A stretch of 64,000 nucleotides of DNA from Verrucomicrobiota bacterium (GTDB lineage Bacteria; Verrucomicrobiota; Verrucomicrobiia; Opitutales; Opitutaceae). This document shows positions 16,094 to 25,162 of the stretch, one piece after another. Position numbers and translations under genes: made by a program. The notes below the pieces were generated by a model. That model did not search any database, was not told the origin of the DNA, and saw only the letters and a program-made list of their open reading frames with translations. Position 1 is the first letter of the stretch. Each line of letters opens with the position of its first letter. Location: the NCBI GenBank assembly GCA_019510185.1, contig JAEKKV010000018.1, forward strand, positions 1-64,000, in the 5' to 3' direction.

Positions 16094-16999
16094 TCAGAGC
16101 ACGGTGACCGCATCTCCGACGCTCAGGCGGCCGGACTTGGTTTCGTGGAGCAGATTTTGGCCGAAGATCACATCGCCGGGCTCGCGCGGATCTCGGCGGT
16201 AACCGGCCAGGGTGCGCAGCGGCTCCGGTCCCAGACGTCGTCCGGTTTCCTGATCGGTCGTGGTCACGATGCAGCGCGCGCAAGGACCGGCGGTGCGAAA
16301 CATGACGCCGCCGATCTGGAGGCGCGTCCAAGTGTCTTCCGCGAAAGGCGCGCCGCCGGCGATGACGAGGTTGGGGCGAAAGCGGTTCATCGGCACCGCC
16401 TCCTCGCTGCGGCCGAGCAGGCGGTCGTTGAGATTGGCGAGCGAGGCCTCGCCGATGAGGAGGAACGGATAGGCGTCCGCGAAAGAAACGATGTGGGGCG
16501 CGGACGGCGTGGCGGACTGGTCTGGCGCGGGCAACTTGTGCGCGGGGATCGGCCGGAAGAATTTTTCGCCGATGCGCACGAGCCGGGCGGGGCCGCCGAG
16601 CACGGCGGAAATCCAGGCGGCGGCCGGTTCACCGCAGTCCTCGGCTTGCAAGTTTTGGCTCTTCCAGACCTCGACGCCGAGCAAGCGCGCGGTGGGATCG
16701 GAGGCGCGCGGGACGTTGAGTGGAGGGCGACCGGGGTGCGTGAGCGTGAGATGCGAGGAGCTCAAGGCGGTCTCGATGCACGCCAGTTGGGGATGGGAGC
16801 GCTGGGTGATGAATCTGCCCGCCGGATCGACGATCAAAAACCGCCGGTCGCCGTCGAGGCCGAGCGCATCAACCGAACTCGAGGTGAGGGCGAGAGCGCG
16901 GCAGCCTTTGACGGGGTAAATGAAAATCCCGGCGAGGCGGCCTGCTCGATGGCCGTCGGTGCGCTCCGTGGTCAACTGCGATGGCATGCGTCCGGTCAC
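16094..16999 (-). CDS. MOSC-domain protein (YcbX-like)
   Basis: The 301-residue protein has an N-terminal MOSC beta-barrel domain (about 18-140: GIFIYPVKGCRALAL, LGLDGDRRFLIVD, FITQRSHPQLA) and a MOSC domain (about 160-300). It retains NRFRPNLVI, the conserved Cys in TAGPCARCIVTTTDQETG, and FGQNLLHE. MOSC proteins bind molybdenum cofactor; YcbX- and mARC-type members reduce N-hydroxylated compounds. No ferredoxin domain is fused at the C-terminus, unlike E. coli YcbX, so an external electron donor would be needed. The GTG start overlaps the upstream TGA by 4 nt; ATG 16987 is an alternative start. Confidence 0.9.
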   Translation of the reverse strand: MTGRMPSQLTTERTDGHRAGRLAGIFIYPVKGCRALALTSSSVDALGLDGDRRFLIVDPAGRFITQRSHPQLACIETALSSSHLTLTHPGRPPLNVPRASDPTARLLGVEVWKSQNLQAEDCGEPAAAWISAVLGGPARLVRIGEKFFRPIPAHKLPAPDQSATPSAPHIVSFADAYPFLLIGEASLANLNDRLLGRSEEAVPMNRFRPNLVIAGGAPFAEDTWTRLQIGGVMFRTAGPCARCIVTTTDQETGRRLGPEPLRTLAGYRRDPREPGDVIFGQNLLHETKSGRLSVGDAVTVL

Positions 17000-17370
17000 T
17001 CCTGGCGGCGGTAGGTGACGAGGTAGCGTTGCGAATCGAGGGCGGTGGCGAAGGCCTGCGGGGTGACGCCGTCCAGTCCATAGCAGATGCGCAGCCGGTT
17101 ACCGACGAGCTGGTAGATGGAGGCGAGCACCCGGCCTTTGTTGTCGAGATGCGTGCTGGTGAGCGTGAGGCGGAGGGTGGCCTCGGCTTCGGTCTGGGCC
17201 ACGAATTCGTAGCGGCCGCGGTCGTGGATCTCGCCGGCAAAAACGACCTTGTAGGATCCTTTGTGAAGCGTGAGTTCGGTGCGATTGATGACCAGTTCCG
17301 GGGCGGCGACGCCGTCGAGCTCGGCTTTGACGGGCAACCAAACGCCTTCGATGGGATGGGAGTCGGCCAT
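16996..17370 (-). CDS. TIGR03067-type lipocalin-like protein
   Basis: The 124-residue protein begins MADSHPIEGVWLPVKAELDG and contains a repeated strand pattern with LHKGSYKVVFAGEIHDRGRY and LASIYQLVGNRLRICYGLDG. That is the pattern of the TIGR03067 domain, which is common in Planctomycetota and Verrucomicrobiota and has an unknown role (small-ligand or stress-related beta-barrel). There is no signal peptide. It sits between rmuC (7-bp gap) and the MOSC gene (4-nt overlap). Confidence 0.8.
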   Translation of the reverse strand: MADSHPIEGVWLPVKAELDGVAAPELVINRTELTLHKGSYKVVFAGEIHDRGRYEFVAQTEAEATLRLTLTSTHLDNKGRVLASIYQLVGNRLRICYGLDGVTPQAFATALDSQRYLVTYRRQE

Positions 17371-17377
17371 GGCGGAA

Positions 17378-18706
17378 TCAGCTTTCGTCTGCGGCGCCGG
17401 CGGAGGCGGCGGGCAGGGATTTTTTGGCTTTGGCGCCGAGCGTCTTCAGCTCCTCGACTTGGGCGAGCAGGTTGCCGGGGCCGGTCTTGAGTTTGCCGAG
17501 CGCGTCCTCGTAGCTCTCGCGGGCGCGGCCGAGGTGCCGGCCGATTTCCTCAAGGTCGGCGAAAAGCCCCGCGAACTTGTCGTAGAGACGTCCGCCGCGA
17601 TCGGCGATGGCCTGCACGTTTTTGGTCTGGCGATCCTGTTTCCAGAGATTGGCCACGGTCTTGAGCGTGACGAGCAAGGTGGGCGCGGTGCAGAGGATGA
17701 CGCGACGGTCGAAGGCCCATTCGTAGAGTGTGCGGTCGTTCTCCAGCGCGAGCGTGAAGGCGGGCTCGAGGGGAACGAACATGAAAACGTAGTCGGGGGT
17801 GACGAGTTTTCCGGTGTCCTCGTAGCGTTTGTCGCTGAGCTGTTCGACGTGGGTGCGGACGGCGCGGGCGTGCTCGGCGGTGGCGGCGATGCGTTCCTGA
17901 TCGGTGGCGGCGTTGACGGCGCGTTCGTAGGCGATGAGCGAAACCTTCGAATCGATGACGAGGTGACGCTGATCGGGCAGGCGCAGAACGACATCGGGCC
18001 GGAGGCGCCGTCCGTCGTCGGTGGTGAGCGATTCCTGCGTGAGGTAATCCTGGCCCTTGATGAGGCCGGCGGATTCGAGGAGACGGTCGAGGATGAGTTC
18101 GCCCCAGGCGCCGCGGGCCTGCGACTGGCCTTTCAACGCGTGGGTGAGGGCGTGCGCCTCGTCGGTGATGCGGATGTTGAGCTGGCGGAGCTGCTCGATT
18201 TGGGTCTTGAGGGCGGTGCGGTCCTCGCCGTCGGTTTTGTAGACGAGATCCACGCGCTGGCGGAAGTCCGCGAGCTGCTGGCGGAGCGGATGCAGCAGGG
18301 CCTCGACCTGGGTCTTGTTGTGGTCGGTGAACTTGGCGGATTTTTCGTCGAGGAGCTTGGAGGCGATGGCCTGGAACTCGGTCTGGAGCGTGGCCTTCAA
18401 TTTCTCGGCGTCGGCCAGGTAGCGGGCAGCGAGGGCCTCGCGTTCGGCGAGCCGTTGTTCGCCGGCGGCGAGTTGCGCGGCGAAGGAGGCGCGCTCGGCG
18501 GCGAGATCGGCGGAGAGTTTCGCGTTGAGGGTCGAAAGCTGGGCGACGGAGGCGGCGGAGGCGGCCAGTTCCGCCGTGAGGCGGGTGTTGTCGGTTTCGC
18601 GGGCGCGGAGGCGTTCGAAAAATGCGGCCTGCCGGGCGTGGGCGAAGAACCAGACGAGTCCGCCGGCGAAAACGGCGGCGACGAGAGCGACTAAAAAGAT
18701 GTCCAC
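17378..18706 (-). CDS. rmuC: DNA recombination protein RmuC
   Basis: The 442-residue product (from GTG 18706) has an N-terminal membrane anchor (FLVALVAAVFAGGLVWFF), a long coiled coil (about 30-170) and the RmuC nuclease-like domain. The conserved GAWGELILDRLLESAGL, RPDVVLRLPDQRHLVIDSKVS and VFMFVPLEPAF are present. RmuC limits inversions at short inverted repeats and has a PD-(D/E)XK-type fold. A longer frame extends to 18778, but the added residues do not resemble the family. It is 82 bp downstream of the REC-kinase gene. Confidence 0.93.
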   Translation of the reverse strand: MDIFLVALVAAVFAGGLVWFFAHARQAAFFERLRARETDNTRLTAELAASAASVAQLSTLNAKLSADLAAERASFAAQLAAGEQRLAEREALAARYLADAEKLKATLQTEFQAIASKLLDEKSAKFTDHNKTQVEALLHPLRQQLADFRQRVDLVYKTDGEDRTALKTQIEQLRQLNIRITDEAHALTHALKGQSQARGAWGELILDRLLESAGLIKGQDYLTQESLTTDDGRRLRPDVVLRLPDQRHLVIDSKVSLIAYERAVNAATDQERIAATAEHARAVRTHVEQLSDKRYEDTGKLVTPDYVFMFVPLEPAFTLALENDRTLYEWAFDRRVILCTAPTLLVTLKTVANLWKQDRQTKNVQAIADRGGRLYDKFAGLFADLEEIGRHLGRARESYEDALGKLKTGPGNLLAQVEELKTLGAKAKKSLPAASAGAADES

Positions 18707-18788
18707 GCCGGCCAGCGTGCGCGGCGGGCCGGACGCGTCAAAGGAAGAAAACGCCCGGCAGCGCCAGACGTCGGCCACCGCTGCCGGC

Positions 18789-20018
18789 TCAGGCTTTGAG
18801 CGGGAAATAAAGCGTCACCTGCGTGCCGAGACCGATGCGGGTCTTCACGTGGATGAGGCCGCGGTGGGTTTGCACGAGGCGCGCCACGATCGCCAAGCCG
18901 AGCCCGGTGCCGGTGGCGGTCTTGGTGGTGAAATACGGATCGAAGATGCGCGCGAGGGTGTCGCTGGCGATGCCGGAGCCTTGGTCACCGATGGTCAGGG
19001 CGAGCAGCGGCAGTTTGCCGGCGAAGGTGCTTTCGCCCACGACCAGCTCGGTCTCCGGGGGAACGGTGAAGGGCTGGGGCAACGGCTCCTTCACGCGGAC
19101 GGCGGTCACCTGGACCGTTTGCGGCGTGGCGGTGCTTTGAAAGGCGTTGATCGTGAGGTTCAGCAGAATCTGGATGAGATCGGTGGCGTCCACCAGCGGA
19201 AGGGCGTCCGTCGCCAACGGATGGATGACCAGATTGCTGCCTTGGACGGCCGGGTGAATTTTCAACAGGGACTGAAGGTCGCCGAGCACCTGGTTGATGG
19301 GCAACTGGGTGCCGGGAGCGTCGCGATGGTGGACAAAGCGCAGATAACGCGAGGCGATCGCGGTGCAGGTGTCGACCTGCTTGCCGATGTGGTTGATGTC
19401 GGCCCGGACGCGTTTGAGTTCGTCGCCCTGCAGCGTGCTGATGTGCTTGAGCCGGAGGTCGAGCAGCTCGACGTAGCCGCTGATGACCGTGAGGGGATTG
19501 TTGATGTCGTGCAGGACGCCCGCGTAGATCTCGTTGGTGGTGCGGGCGACCTCTTCGCGGAGGGAGACGTCGTCGAGGCGGCTGGTGAGCTCGCGCAGCC
19601 GGTCGGAGGCGCTGGCGAGATTGTCGGAGAATTTGCGCAGGTGCAGGGCGCGGGCGACGGCCTCGCGGATGGTCGCGAGATCGAAGGGCTTGCTGAGATA
19701 ATCGCAGGCGCCGAGGCGCAGGGCCTGGCGGGCGGTGTCGAGGGTCTCGTAGGCGGTGAGCATGATCACCTCGATTTTTCCATCGATCTGTTTGAGCGCC
19801 TTGAGGACGTCGATGCCGGAGCAGCCGGCCATGCGGATGTCGAGAATCGCGACATGGACGGGGTGCTCGCGGGCGAAAGCGAGCGCCTTGTCGCCGGAGT
19901 CGACCACCTGCACATGGAAATCATGGCGGAAAACCATGCGGAGCGAATGGCGCGGGCCTTCCTCGTCATCGACGACGAGGAGGTTGTAGCGGTGCAGTTC
20001 GGCGGGCGGCGCGTTCAC
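18789..20018 (-). CDS. Soluble hybrid: receiver plus histidine kinase
   Basis: From GTG 20018 the protein has 409 residues. An N-terminal receiver (about 12-128) has the acidic pair Asp17/Asp18, phospho-acceptor Asp60 (VAILDIRM) and Lys110. A kinase core follows: His170 in VLHDINNPLTVISG, an N box (LLNLTINAFQST), G1 (DQGSGIASD) and GLGLAIVARL. There are no membrane segments, so it is a cytoplasmic relay protein. An upstream ATG at 20120 would overlap the porin gene by 86 bp; the GTG lies 16 nt after that stop with AGGAA upstream, so I prefer it. The receiver-then-kinase order implies that an upstream kinase controls it, possibly the one at 21264. Confidence 0.9.
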   Translation of the reverse strand: MNAPPAELHRYNLLVVDDEEGPRHSLRMVFRHDFHVQVVDSGDKALAFAREHPVHVAILDIRMAGCSGIDVLKALKQIDGKIEVIMLTAYETLDTARQALRLGACDYLSKPFDLATIREAVARALHLRKFSDNLASASDRLRELTSRLDDVSLREEVARTTNEIYAGVLHDINNPLTVISGYVELLDLRLKHISTLQGDELKRVRADINHIGKQVDTCTAIASRYLRFVHHRDAPGTQLPINQVLGDLQSLLKIHPAVQGSNLVIHPLATDALPLVDATDLIQILLNLTINAFQSTATPQTVQVTAVRVKEPLPQPFTVPPETELVVGESTFAGKLPLLALTIGDQGSGIASDTLARIFDPYFTTKTATGTGLGLAIVARLVQTHRGLIHVKTRIGLGTQVTLYFPLKA

Positions 20019-20034
20019 GACGGGGGTTCCTGAG

Positions 20035-21225
20035 TTAGAACTGGTAGGCGAGAGAAGCGGCGATGGCATGGGTGCGGTTGTGGTAGGTGCCGTCGGCGAG
20101 TCCGAAGGGACTGCCGACAACGGTGCGATCGGGCGAATAACCGAACTGGTAGGCGAGGGTCAGCTTGAGGCCGCCCGTATGGTAGCTTCCGCCGAGGGCG
20201 AAAAGATGACGGTCCGAGTCCGGGATGGCGGGAGTGTAGGTGGAATCGGGAATGGAGTTTTCCGCGTAGGTGTAGCCGGCGCTGAGGCTGAAACCGTTTT
20301 TGAATTCCCGGGTGACGCCCACGTCGTAGAAAAAGCCGGACTGCCAGTTGAAGGCCTGGGTGGCGCCGAGCGGACCGGGGGCGTTGATGGTGAGGCTGTT
20401 CACGCGGTCCCAGTTGGTCCAGTCGAGATTGACCTCAAGATTCCAACCGGGCGCGGGGCGGTAGGAATAGCCGGCGATGATGACCTCGGGGAAAACGAAC
20501 TCGGCGCTGGCCGGCTGCGCAGGCACGGCGCCGGCGATTCCGGCGGTGCCTTTGAGGTTGATGGTGTAATGATGCTGGTAGCTGAGACCGAAGGCGTGTT
20601 GCGCGGACGGTTGCCAGCGAACGCCGGCGTTGAAGCCGAGGGCGTTGCCGTCGCCGTCGAAGGTGTATTCGCCGAAGCCGCTTTGGCGGCTGAGCGTGGT
20701 TTCCGCCCGCTGGAAAACCGGGCCGGCCCCGAGGGAAAGCGTGGGCGTGATTTGCACCGCGCCGACCGCGGCCAGCGAGTAGGTTTTTTGTTCGGCCTTG
20801 GTCGTGAGCGGGCTCAGCACCGAGGACGAACCCCAGTTGGTGGAGAGGCCGAAGGGGGAGTAGCCGCCGAGGCCGAAGGCGTAGTTTTTGCCCTCGGGGG
20901 CGTAGGCGTAGTAAAACTGCGGGACGAGGTTGTTCTCCCGCTTCATCTTGGCGCTGCCGGCTGCGCCGGAAAAATCCGTGTCGAGCTGGATGACGTAGGC
21001 CGTGGCGGAGAAGGACTGGCCGTCCAACTGGGTGAGGCCGGCGGGATTGTAGTAAACGGCGGCCGGTGAATCGGCGGTGGCGGCGAAGGCGTTGCCCCGC
21101 GCGGTCGCCTCGGCGTCCTTGAAGCCGATGCGGGTGGCGGACCCGAAGACCATCACGGGCGCGGCCAAGGCGGCACAGAAAACCAGAGGAGCGGAGGGAC
21201 GGAGGAAGCGGAAGCGCGAGAGCAT
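20035..21225 (-). CDS. FadL/OMPP1-family outer-membrane transport protein
   Basis: The 396-residue protein has a signal peptide ending near residue 29 (VMVFGS). It continues with the FadL N-terminal hatch signature ATRIGFKDAEATARGNAFAA and TADSPAAVYYNPAGLTQL. The rest is amphipathic beta strands and it ends in AIAASLAYQF, with the terminal Phe used for outer-membrane insertion. FadL channels bring in long-chain fatty acids and other hydrophobic compounds. It lies between two histidine kinase genes on the same strand, so uptake of a hydrophobic cue may be linked to signalling; that link is inference. Confidence 0.9.
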   Translation of the reverse strand: MLSRFRFLRPSAPLVFCAALAAPVMVFGSATRIGFKDAEATARGNAFAATADSPAAVYYNPAGLTQLDGQSFSATAYVIQLDTDFSGAAGSAKMKRENNLVPQFYYAYAPEGKNYAFGLGGYSPFGLSTNWGSSSVLSPLTTKAEQKTYSLAAVGAVQITPTLSLGAGPVFQRAETTLSRQSGFGEYTFDGDGNALGFNAGVRWQPSAQHAFGLSYQHHYTINLKGTAGIAGAVPAQPASAEFVFPEVIIAGYSYRPAPGWNLEVNLDWTNWDRVNSLTINAPGPLGATQAFNWQSGFFYDVGVTREFKNGFSLSAGYTYAENSIPDSTYTPAIPDSDRHLFALGGSYHTGGLKLTLAYQFGYSPDRTVVGSPFGLADGTYHNRTHAIAASLAYQF

Positions 21226-21263
21226 GAAAACAGAAAGGTGGGAGACGAGGAGAGCGGGTTGGG

Positions 21264-23264
21264 TCAGAGCAACGGAAGGTTGATCACGATATCAGGGCTG
21301 TCGGGGCCGGTGCGGGAAAGAACGGCGAGGTCGCCGGCATGGTTTTCCAAGATGCGGCGCGCCACGGTCAGGCCGAGGCCGACGCCGGTCGTGCGGGTGG
21401 TGAAAAACGGTTCGGTGGCGCGCCGGGCGTTCTCGCTGGTGAAGCCCGGGCCTTGGTCGCGGAAACGCAGACTCAGGCGGGGGGCGCCGGTGGCGTCGGC
21501 CTCGGTGGCGAGGCTGACCTGCAGCCTGCCATCAGACGGATTTTCCTGCAGGCCGTTGAGGAAAATCTCCTCCAACGCATGCAAGAAGCTCGCGCGATGG
21601 ATGCGGACGGCGGTGTCGTCCTGTTCGCCGGCGATTTCCAAGCGGCCTTCCTTTCCCAGGGAACGGCTGGCTTGCTTGAACGCCTCGCGCAACAGCGGGC
21701 CGACCGGCACCCATTCATCCGTGACGTAGGCGGGCTGGGAAATGAAAAGCATCTGCTCGGTGAACCGTTGGATGCGGCCGGTTTCGCGCCCGAGGGCGGA
21801 CTTAAGCGATTCGCGGAAGTCGGCGCTGTCGTAATCGGTGTCGAGCAGCTGATGGTGCGTGCTGAGCGGCACGAGGGAGTTGCGAATCTCGTGGGCAAAA
21901 CGCTTCGCGATGAGCGTGATGAGTTTGAGATTGGAAGCCTCGATCTCGGCCCGCTGCACCGCCTGGATCTGCGTGTAATCTTCGACCAAGGCCATGGCCG
22001 GCTGCGGCAGCCGGCGGTCGGCGGTGGGGAACGGGACCAGGCTGATCCGATAGGTGCGGCCGGGATTTTTTTCCGAAGTCAGGAAGAACGGGTCGGCCTG
22101 CCGGCCTTTTTCGGCGAGATCGTGGAGGGCGGCGGCGAGCGGCGCCGGCAGCTCGGAAAAGTCCAGGCGCGCCTTGACGCGTTCTTCGCCGTGCAGAAAG
22201 CGCAGAAACGCGCGGTTCGCGTGCAGCACCGACAGATCGGCGCCCACCACCAGGCTTCCGCTAGTGTTGGCGCCGAGCACATCGGAAAACAACTGGTGGC
22301 TGGCCGCGAGTTGGTGGTGCAGCCAGCTGTTTTTCACCGCGAGCCCGAGTTCCTCCAGCAGGTGATAAACCAACTGCAGTTCGGTGTTGTCCAACGGACT
22401 GCCCGTGACGCGTCCGCCGATGAGGGCGACGCCCAAAATGCGTTCGCGATCGTTGATCGGCAGCGCGGCCTGGCACCCGAGGATTTCGAACTCACGCCGG
22501 ATCTTGAAATTCTCGGCGGGAAACGGATGGGCGGTTTCCGTATCGAGCCGCAGGATCTGGCCGCTGCGCGTGATCTGCTGGCCGATGCCGGACTGGCGGG
22601 AAAGCTCGATGCATTCCAAAAGATCGTTGGGAATGCCGACCGCGGCGATGCAGGTGAGGCGATCCTTGCCGCGACCGTCGGGTGCCGCCGGCGTGGCGGC
22701 CGGCATGGCCTCGAGGAAAATGGCGATGCGATTGACGCTGAGGATCTCGCGCAGCTTGAGCACGAAATGCTGGGTGAACAGCTTGTGATCGAGCGAGTAG
22801 CTCAGCACGCGGGAGAAGTCGCGCAGGACTTCGAGGGCGGACGTCGCCAGCGGAGCGGCGGCAGGTCCCGGAAGGGGCAAAGGCGGAGTCGACGGCGAAC
22901 TGCGGACGGGAACGGTCAGCAGAGAGCGGGTGGCGCGGGTGAAGGTTGCCAGCGACAAAGGGGCCTGCAGCACCAGATCGGCGCCGGCGGCATAGGCGCG
23001 CTGCTCGATTTCGGCGGAAGCTTCGGTGGTCAGGAGAACCACGGGCACGGTGCGGGCCGAGGCGCGGATGCTGGAAAGCAGGGTCAGCGTTTTCGGAAGA
23101 TCGACCGAGGGAAGCACCAACAGGTCAAAGACTCCCGAATCCAGCAGGGAGCTGCAGGCCTCGAAGTTGTCCTTGCGAATGATCTTGTGATCCGTCGAGG
23201 CGAAAAGAGCGGCGGCTTGGGAGCTCGCCAAGGATTCTTCTGCGATGAGAAGGAGATGGATCAC
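21264..23264 (-). CDS. Histidine kinase with degenerate N-terminal receiver, GAF and PAS
   Basis: The 666-residue cytoplasmic protein starts at GTG 23264. Residues 1-118 have a receiver fold but lack its chemistry: the acidic pair is Ala-Glu (LLIAEES), the phospho-acceptor position is Ser53 (LPSVDLP) and the Lys position is Ala (LQAPLS). A GAF domain (about 150-310) and a PAS-like segment (about 325-430, VLHANRAFLRFLHGEE) follow. The kinase core has His458 (RFAHEIRNSLVPL), G1 (DQGPGFTSENA), FFTTRTTGVGLGL. The pseudo-receiver cannot be phosphorylated in the usual way and may serve in protein contact. The gene is divergent from the LuxD-like/methyltransferase operon, about 190 bp apart. Confidence 0.9.
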   Translation of the reverse strand: MIHLLLIAEESLASSQAAALFASTDHKIIRKDNFEACSSLLDSGVFDLLVLPSVDLPKTLTLLSSIRASARTVPVVLLTTEASAEIEQRAYAAGADLVLQAPLSLATFTRATRSLLTVPVRSSPSTPPLPLPGPAAAPLATSALEVLRDFSRVLSYSLDHKLFTQHFVLKLREILSVNRIAIFLEAMPAATPAAPDGRGKDRLTCIAAVGIPNDLLECIELSRQSGIGQQITRSGQILRLDTETAHPFPAENFKIRREFEILGCQAALPINDRERILGVALIGGRVTGSPLDNTELQLVYHLLEELGLAVKNSWLHHQLAASHQLFSDVLGANTSGSLVVGADLSVLHANRAFLRFLHGEERVKARLDFSELPAPLAAALHDLAEKGRQADPFFLTSEKNPGRTYRISLVPFPTADRRLPQPAMALVEDYTQIQAVQRAEIEASNLKLITLIAKRFAHEIRNSLVPLSTHHQLLDTDYDSADFRESLKSALGRETGRIQRFTEQMLFISQPAYVTDEWVPVGPLLREAFKQASRSLGKEGRLEIAGEQDDTAVRIHRASFLHALEEIFLNGLQENPSDGRLQVSLATEADATGAPRLSLRFRDQGPGFTSENARRATEPFFTTRTTGVGLGLTVARRILENHAGDLAVLSRTGPDSPDIVINLPLL

Positions 23265-23452
23265 GGAAAGTACGATGCCGCGGGAGAATGGCCCGATTAA
23301 GAGGCAAAACAGGGAAGCGCGCTTTGTATAGCAACAGGAAAGTAGAGCTGGCGGGCCTTTGCAAAAAGAGAGGCCAAGAAACGTTGCAAAAGACCGTTGC
23401 CAGTTGGGGAACGGTTGAAAGTATCCGGGAAAATCAGACGCCGCCGGCTTCG
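23265..23452. promoter_or_regulatory. Divergent intergenic region between two signalling units
   Basis: This 188-bp gap must contain the promoters of the pseudo-receiver kinase (leftward) and of the LuxD-like operon (rightward). I see an imperfect inverted repeat GGCCT...AGGCC (23355-23376 region) and repeated TTGCAAAA (from about 23359 and 23383), but no convincing -35/-10 pair. The right-hand frame is open to 23288, so the start of the next gene could lie further upstream. Confidence 0.3.
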
Positions 23453-25162
23453 ATGAACATCACCAACGCCTCCGCTTCCGCCGCAGAAATCCAGAGCGAA
23501 CTGGTGATTTTCCCCAGTCGCAACGGGCTGAAGATCGTGGCGTATATGGATTTTATCGGCGATCCGGGGCAGGCGGCGGGTTATGTGGTCATGACGCCGA
23601 AGTACGGCGAAACCAAAAAGAACAACCTGCAGCTGGCCTATTATCTGGCGGCCAACGGCCTGGTGGTTTTGCGCTTCGACCACACCAATCACGTCGGCGA
23701 AAGCGAAGGCGAGATGAGGCACTACACCCTTCCGGGGGCGGTCATGGATATCCTCGCGGCGTTTGATTATTTGGAGCGGCAATGCGGGGTTAAACGCGCC
23801 GGGCTGGTCGCCAGCAGCCTTTCCTGCCGCATGGCCATCCGTGCCACCAGTCTGGACGTCCGGATCAGCCATCTCATTTGTCTGGTGGGCGTGGTGAATG
23901 TCCAGAGCACCCTCACCACGGTTTATCAGGAAGATGTCGTTTCGAACTACCTCGATGGGAAGCGCTGGGGGATCAACGACGTGCTCGGGTTTGAAATCGA
24001 TTTCGAAAAGTTCCTCGGAGCTTTGGTGGAGAGCAACCTGCACAGTCTGAAAAGCACATGCGACGATCTGGCCGCAGTGCGCGTCCCGGTCTCCTTTTTG
24101 TCGGCGCAAAACGATGCTTGGGTTAACATTGATGATGTCAGGCATGCCGTGGAATTCGCGAAGGCGGGGCGGCTTCATCCGATCAAGGATTCCATGCATG
24201 AAGTGCGGGAAAATCCGGAGGCCGCGGAAAGGACGTTTCGTCACCTCGTCGCGCAATGCATGGAGCATGCGCGCGGCGAGGAGGTCGGCTTTGACCAGCT
24301 GGTGATCCCGCCGAAGCGATCGTTTATACAGCAGAATAAAATCGAACGGGAACGACTGCGCCGGGCAAATCCGGTCCAGCAAAACGAAGTCGATTTTTGG
24401 AGCCAGTATCTCTCGAAATATGAATTTTTCGAGAGTGTGGATGTTTATCAGTATTATATTAATCTAGTCGGAGATCTTTTCGGCGAATTCCGTTCCGGAG
24501 AACTGGTCTTGGATGCGGGTTGCGGGAACGGCCTGTTTGGGGTCTGGGCGATCCGGCATCTATTGGAGAACACCTCTCTCCGGCTGGACATGCCGGTGAT
24601 TTATACCGGCTTGGATCTCACGCATGACGGTTTGCTGGACGCCATGGGCAAACACTCCCTGGCGATCCGGCGTGGCGCCCCTTCCAAGGGGGAAGCCAAA
24701 AATAATGTCAGTTCCCTGTACGGCCGGGTGGATCTCGATCACTTGGGACGAAGCACCGGGGACGATGGGGATCCGGTGCTTCGTTTTGCGGATAACACCT
24801 TCGATAAAATCTGCTGCAGCCTGCTTATTTCGTATCTGAAGCGGCCGGCTGACCTTGTGCGCCATTTATATCGGGTGCTGCGGCCGGGGGGGACGTTGGT
24901 CATTTCCAGCATGAAGCCGTTTTGCGATCTTTCCGAAATCTACAGACGCTATGCGGAGCGGAATCCGACGGATAAGGAAATTGAGTCGGCCCGCGATTTG
25001 TTGCGCGCGGCGGGCAAAATCAAGGTCAAGGAAGAGCAAGGGGTATATACGTTTTTTTCAGCGGAGGAGCTGCAGGAAATGCTCCTGGAAGCAGGCTTCA
25101 AAGCCCCCCAGATTTTTTCCTCATTTGGCAATCAAGCCAACGTCTTGCGCGCCGTTAAGTGA
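23453..25162 (+). CDS. LuxD-like acyl-transferase/thioesterase fused to SAM methyltransferase
   Basis: From ATG 23453 the protein has 569 residues. Residues about 15-270 resemble LuxD, the myristoyl-ACP thioesterase/acyl-transferase of bioluminescent bacteria: VLRFDHTNHVGESEGE, GLVASSLSCRMA with nucleophile Ser122, LVGVVNVQSTL, SAQNDAWV with Asp221 and DSMHEV with His249. These form a complete Ser-Asp-His triad at the LuxD spacing. Residues about 310-569 are a class I methyltransferase: SAM loop VLDAGCGNGLFG (from Asp354), a second acidic strand (YTGLDLT), DNTFDKICCSLLISYL and VLRPGGTLVISS. A plausible activity is release of a fatty acid from ACP followed by methylation; the substrate is inference. 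The region from about 24400 is visibly A+T-richer than neighbours. It overlaps the next gene by 4 nt (GTGA). Confidence 0.82.
   Translation: MNITNASASAAEIQSELVIFPSRNGLKIVAYMDFIGDPGQAAGYVVMTPKYGETKKNNLQLAYYLAANGLVVLRFDHTNHVGESEGEMRHYTLPGAVMDILAAFDYLERQCGVKRAGLVASSLSCRMAIRATSLDVRISHLICLVGVVNVQSTLTTVYQEDVVSNYLDGKRWGINDVLGFEIDFEKFLGALVESNLHSLKSTCDDLAAVRVPVSFLSAQNDAWVNIDDVRHAVEFAKAGRLHPIKDSMHEVRENPEAAERTFRHLVAQCMEHARGEEVGFDQLVIPPKRSFIQQNKIERERLRRANPVQQNEVDFWSQYLSKYEFFESVDVYQYYINLVGDLFGEFRSGELVLDAGCGNGLFGVWAIRHLLENTSLRLDMPVIYTGLDLTHDGLLDAMGKHSLAIRRGAPSKGEAKNNVSSLYGRVDLDHLGRSTGDDGDPVLRFADNTFDKICCSLLISYLKRPADLVRHLYRVLRPGGTLVISSMKPFCDLSEIYRRYAERNPTDKEIESARDLLRAAGKIKVKEEQGVYTFFSAEELQEMLLEAGFKAPQIFSSFGNQANVLRAVK

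Noticed and set aside
23349..23362. Sigma-54-like promoter TGG...TTGC upstream of the LuxD-like operon
   Set aside because: The distance between the GG and GC elements is 9 nt instead of the required 10, and no enhancer-binding regulator is nearby.
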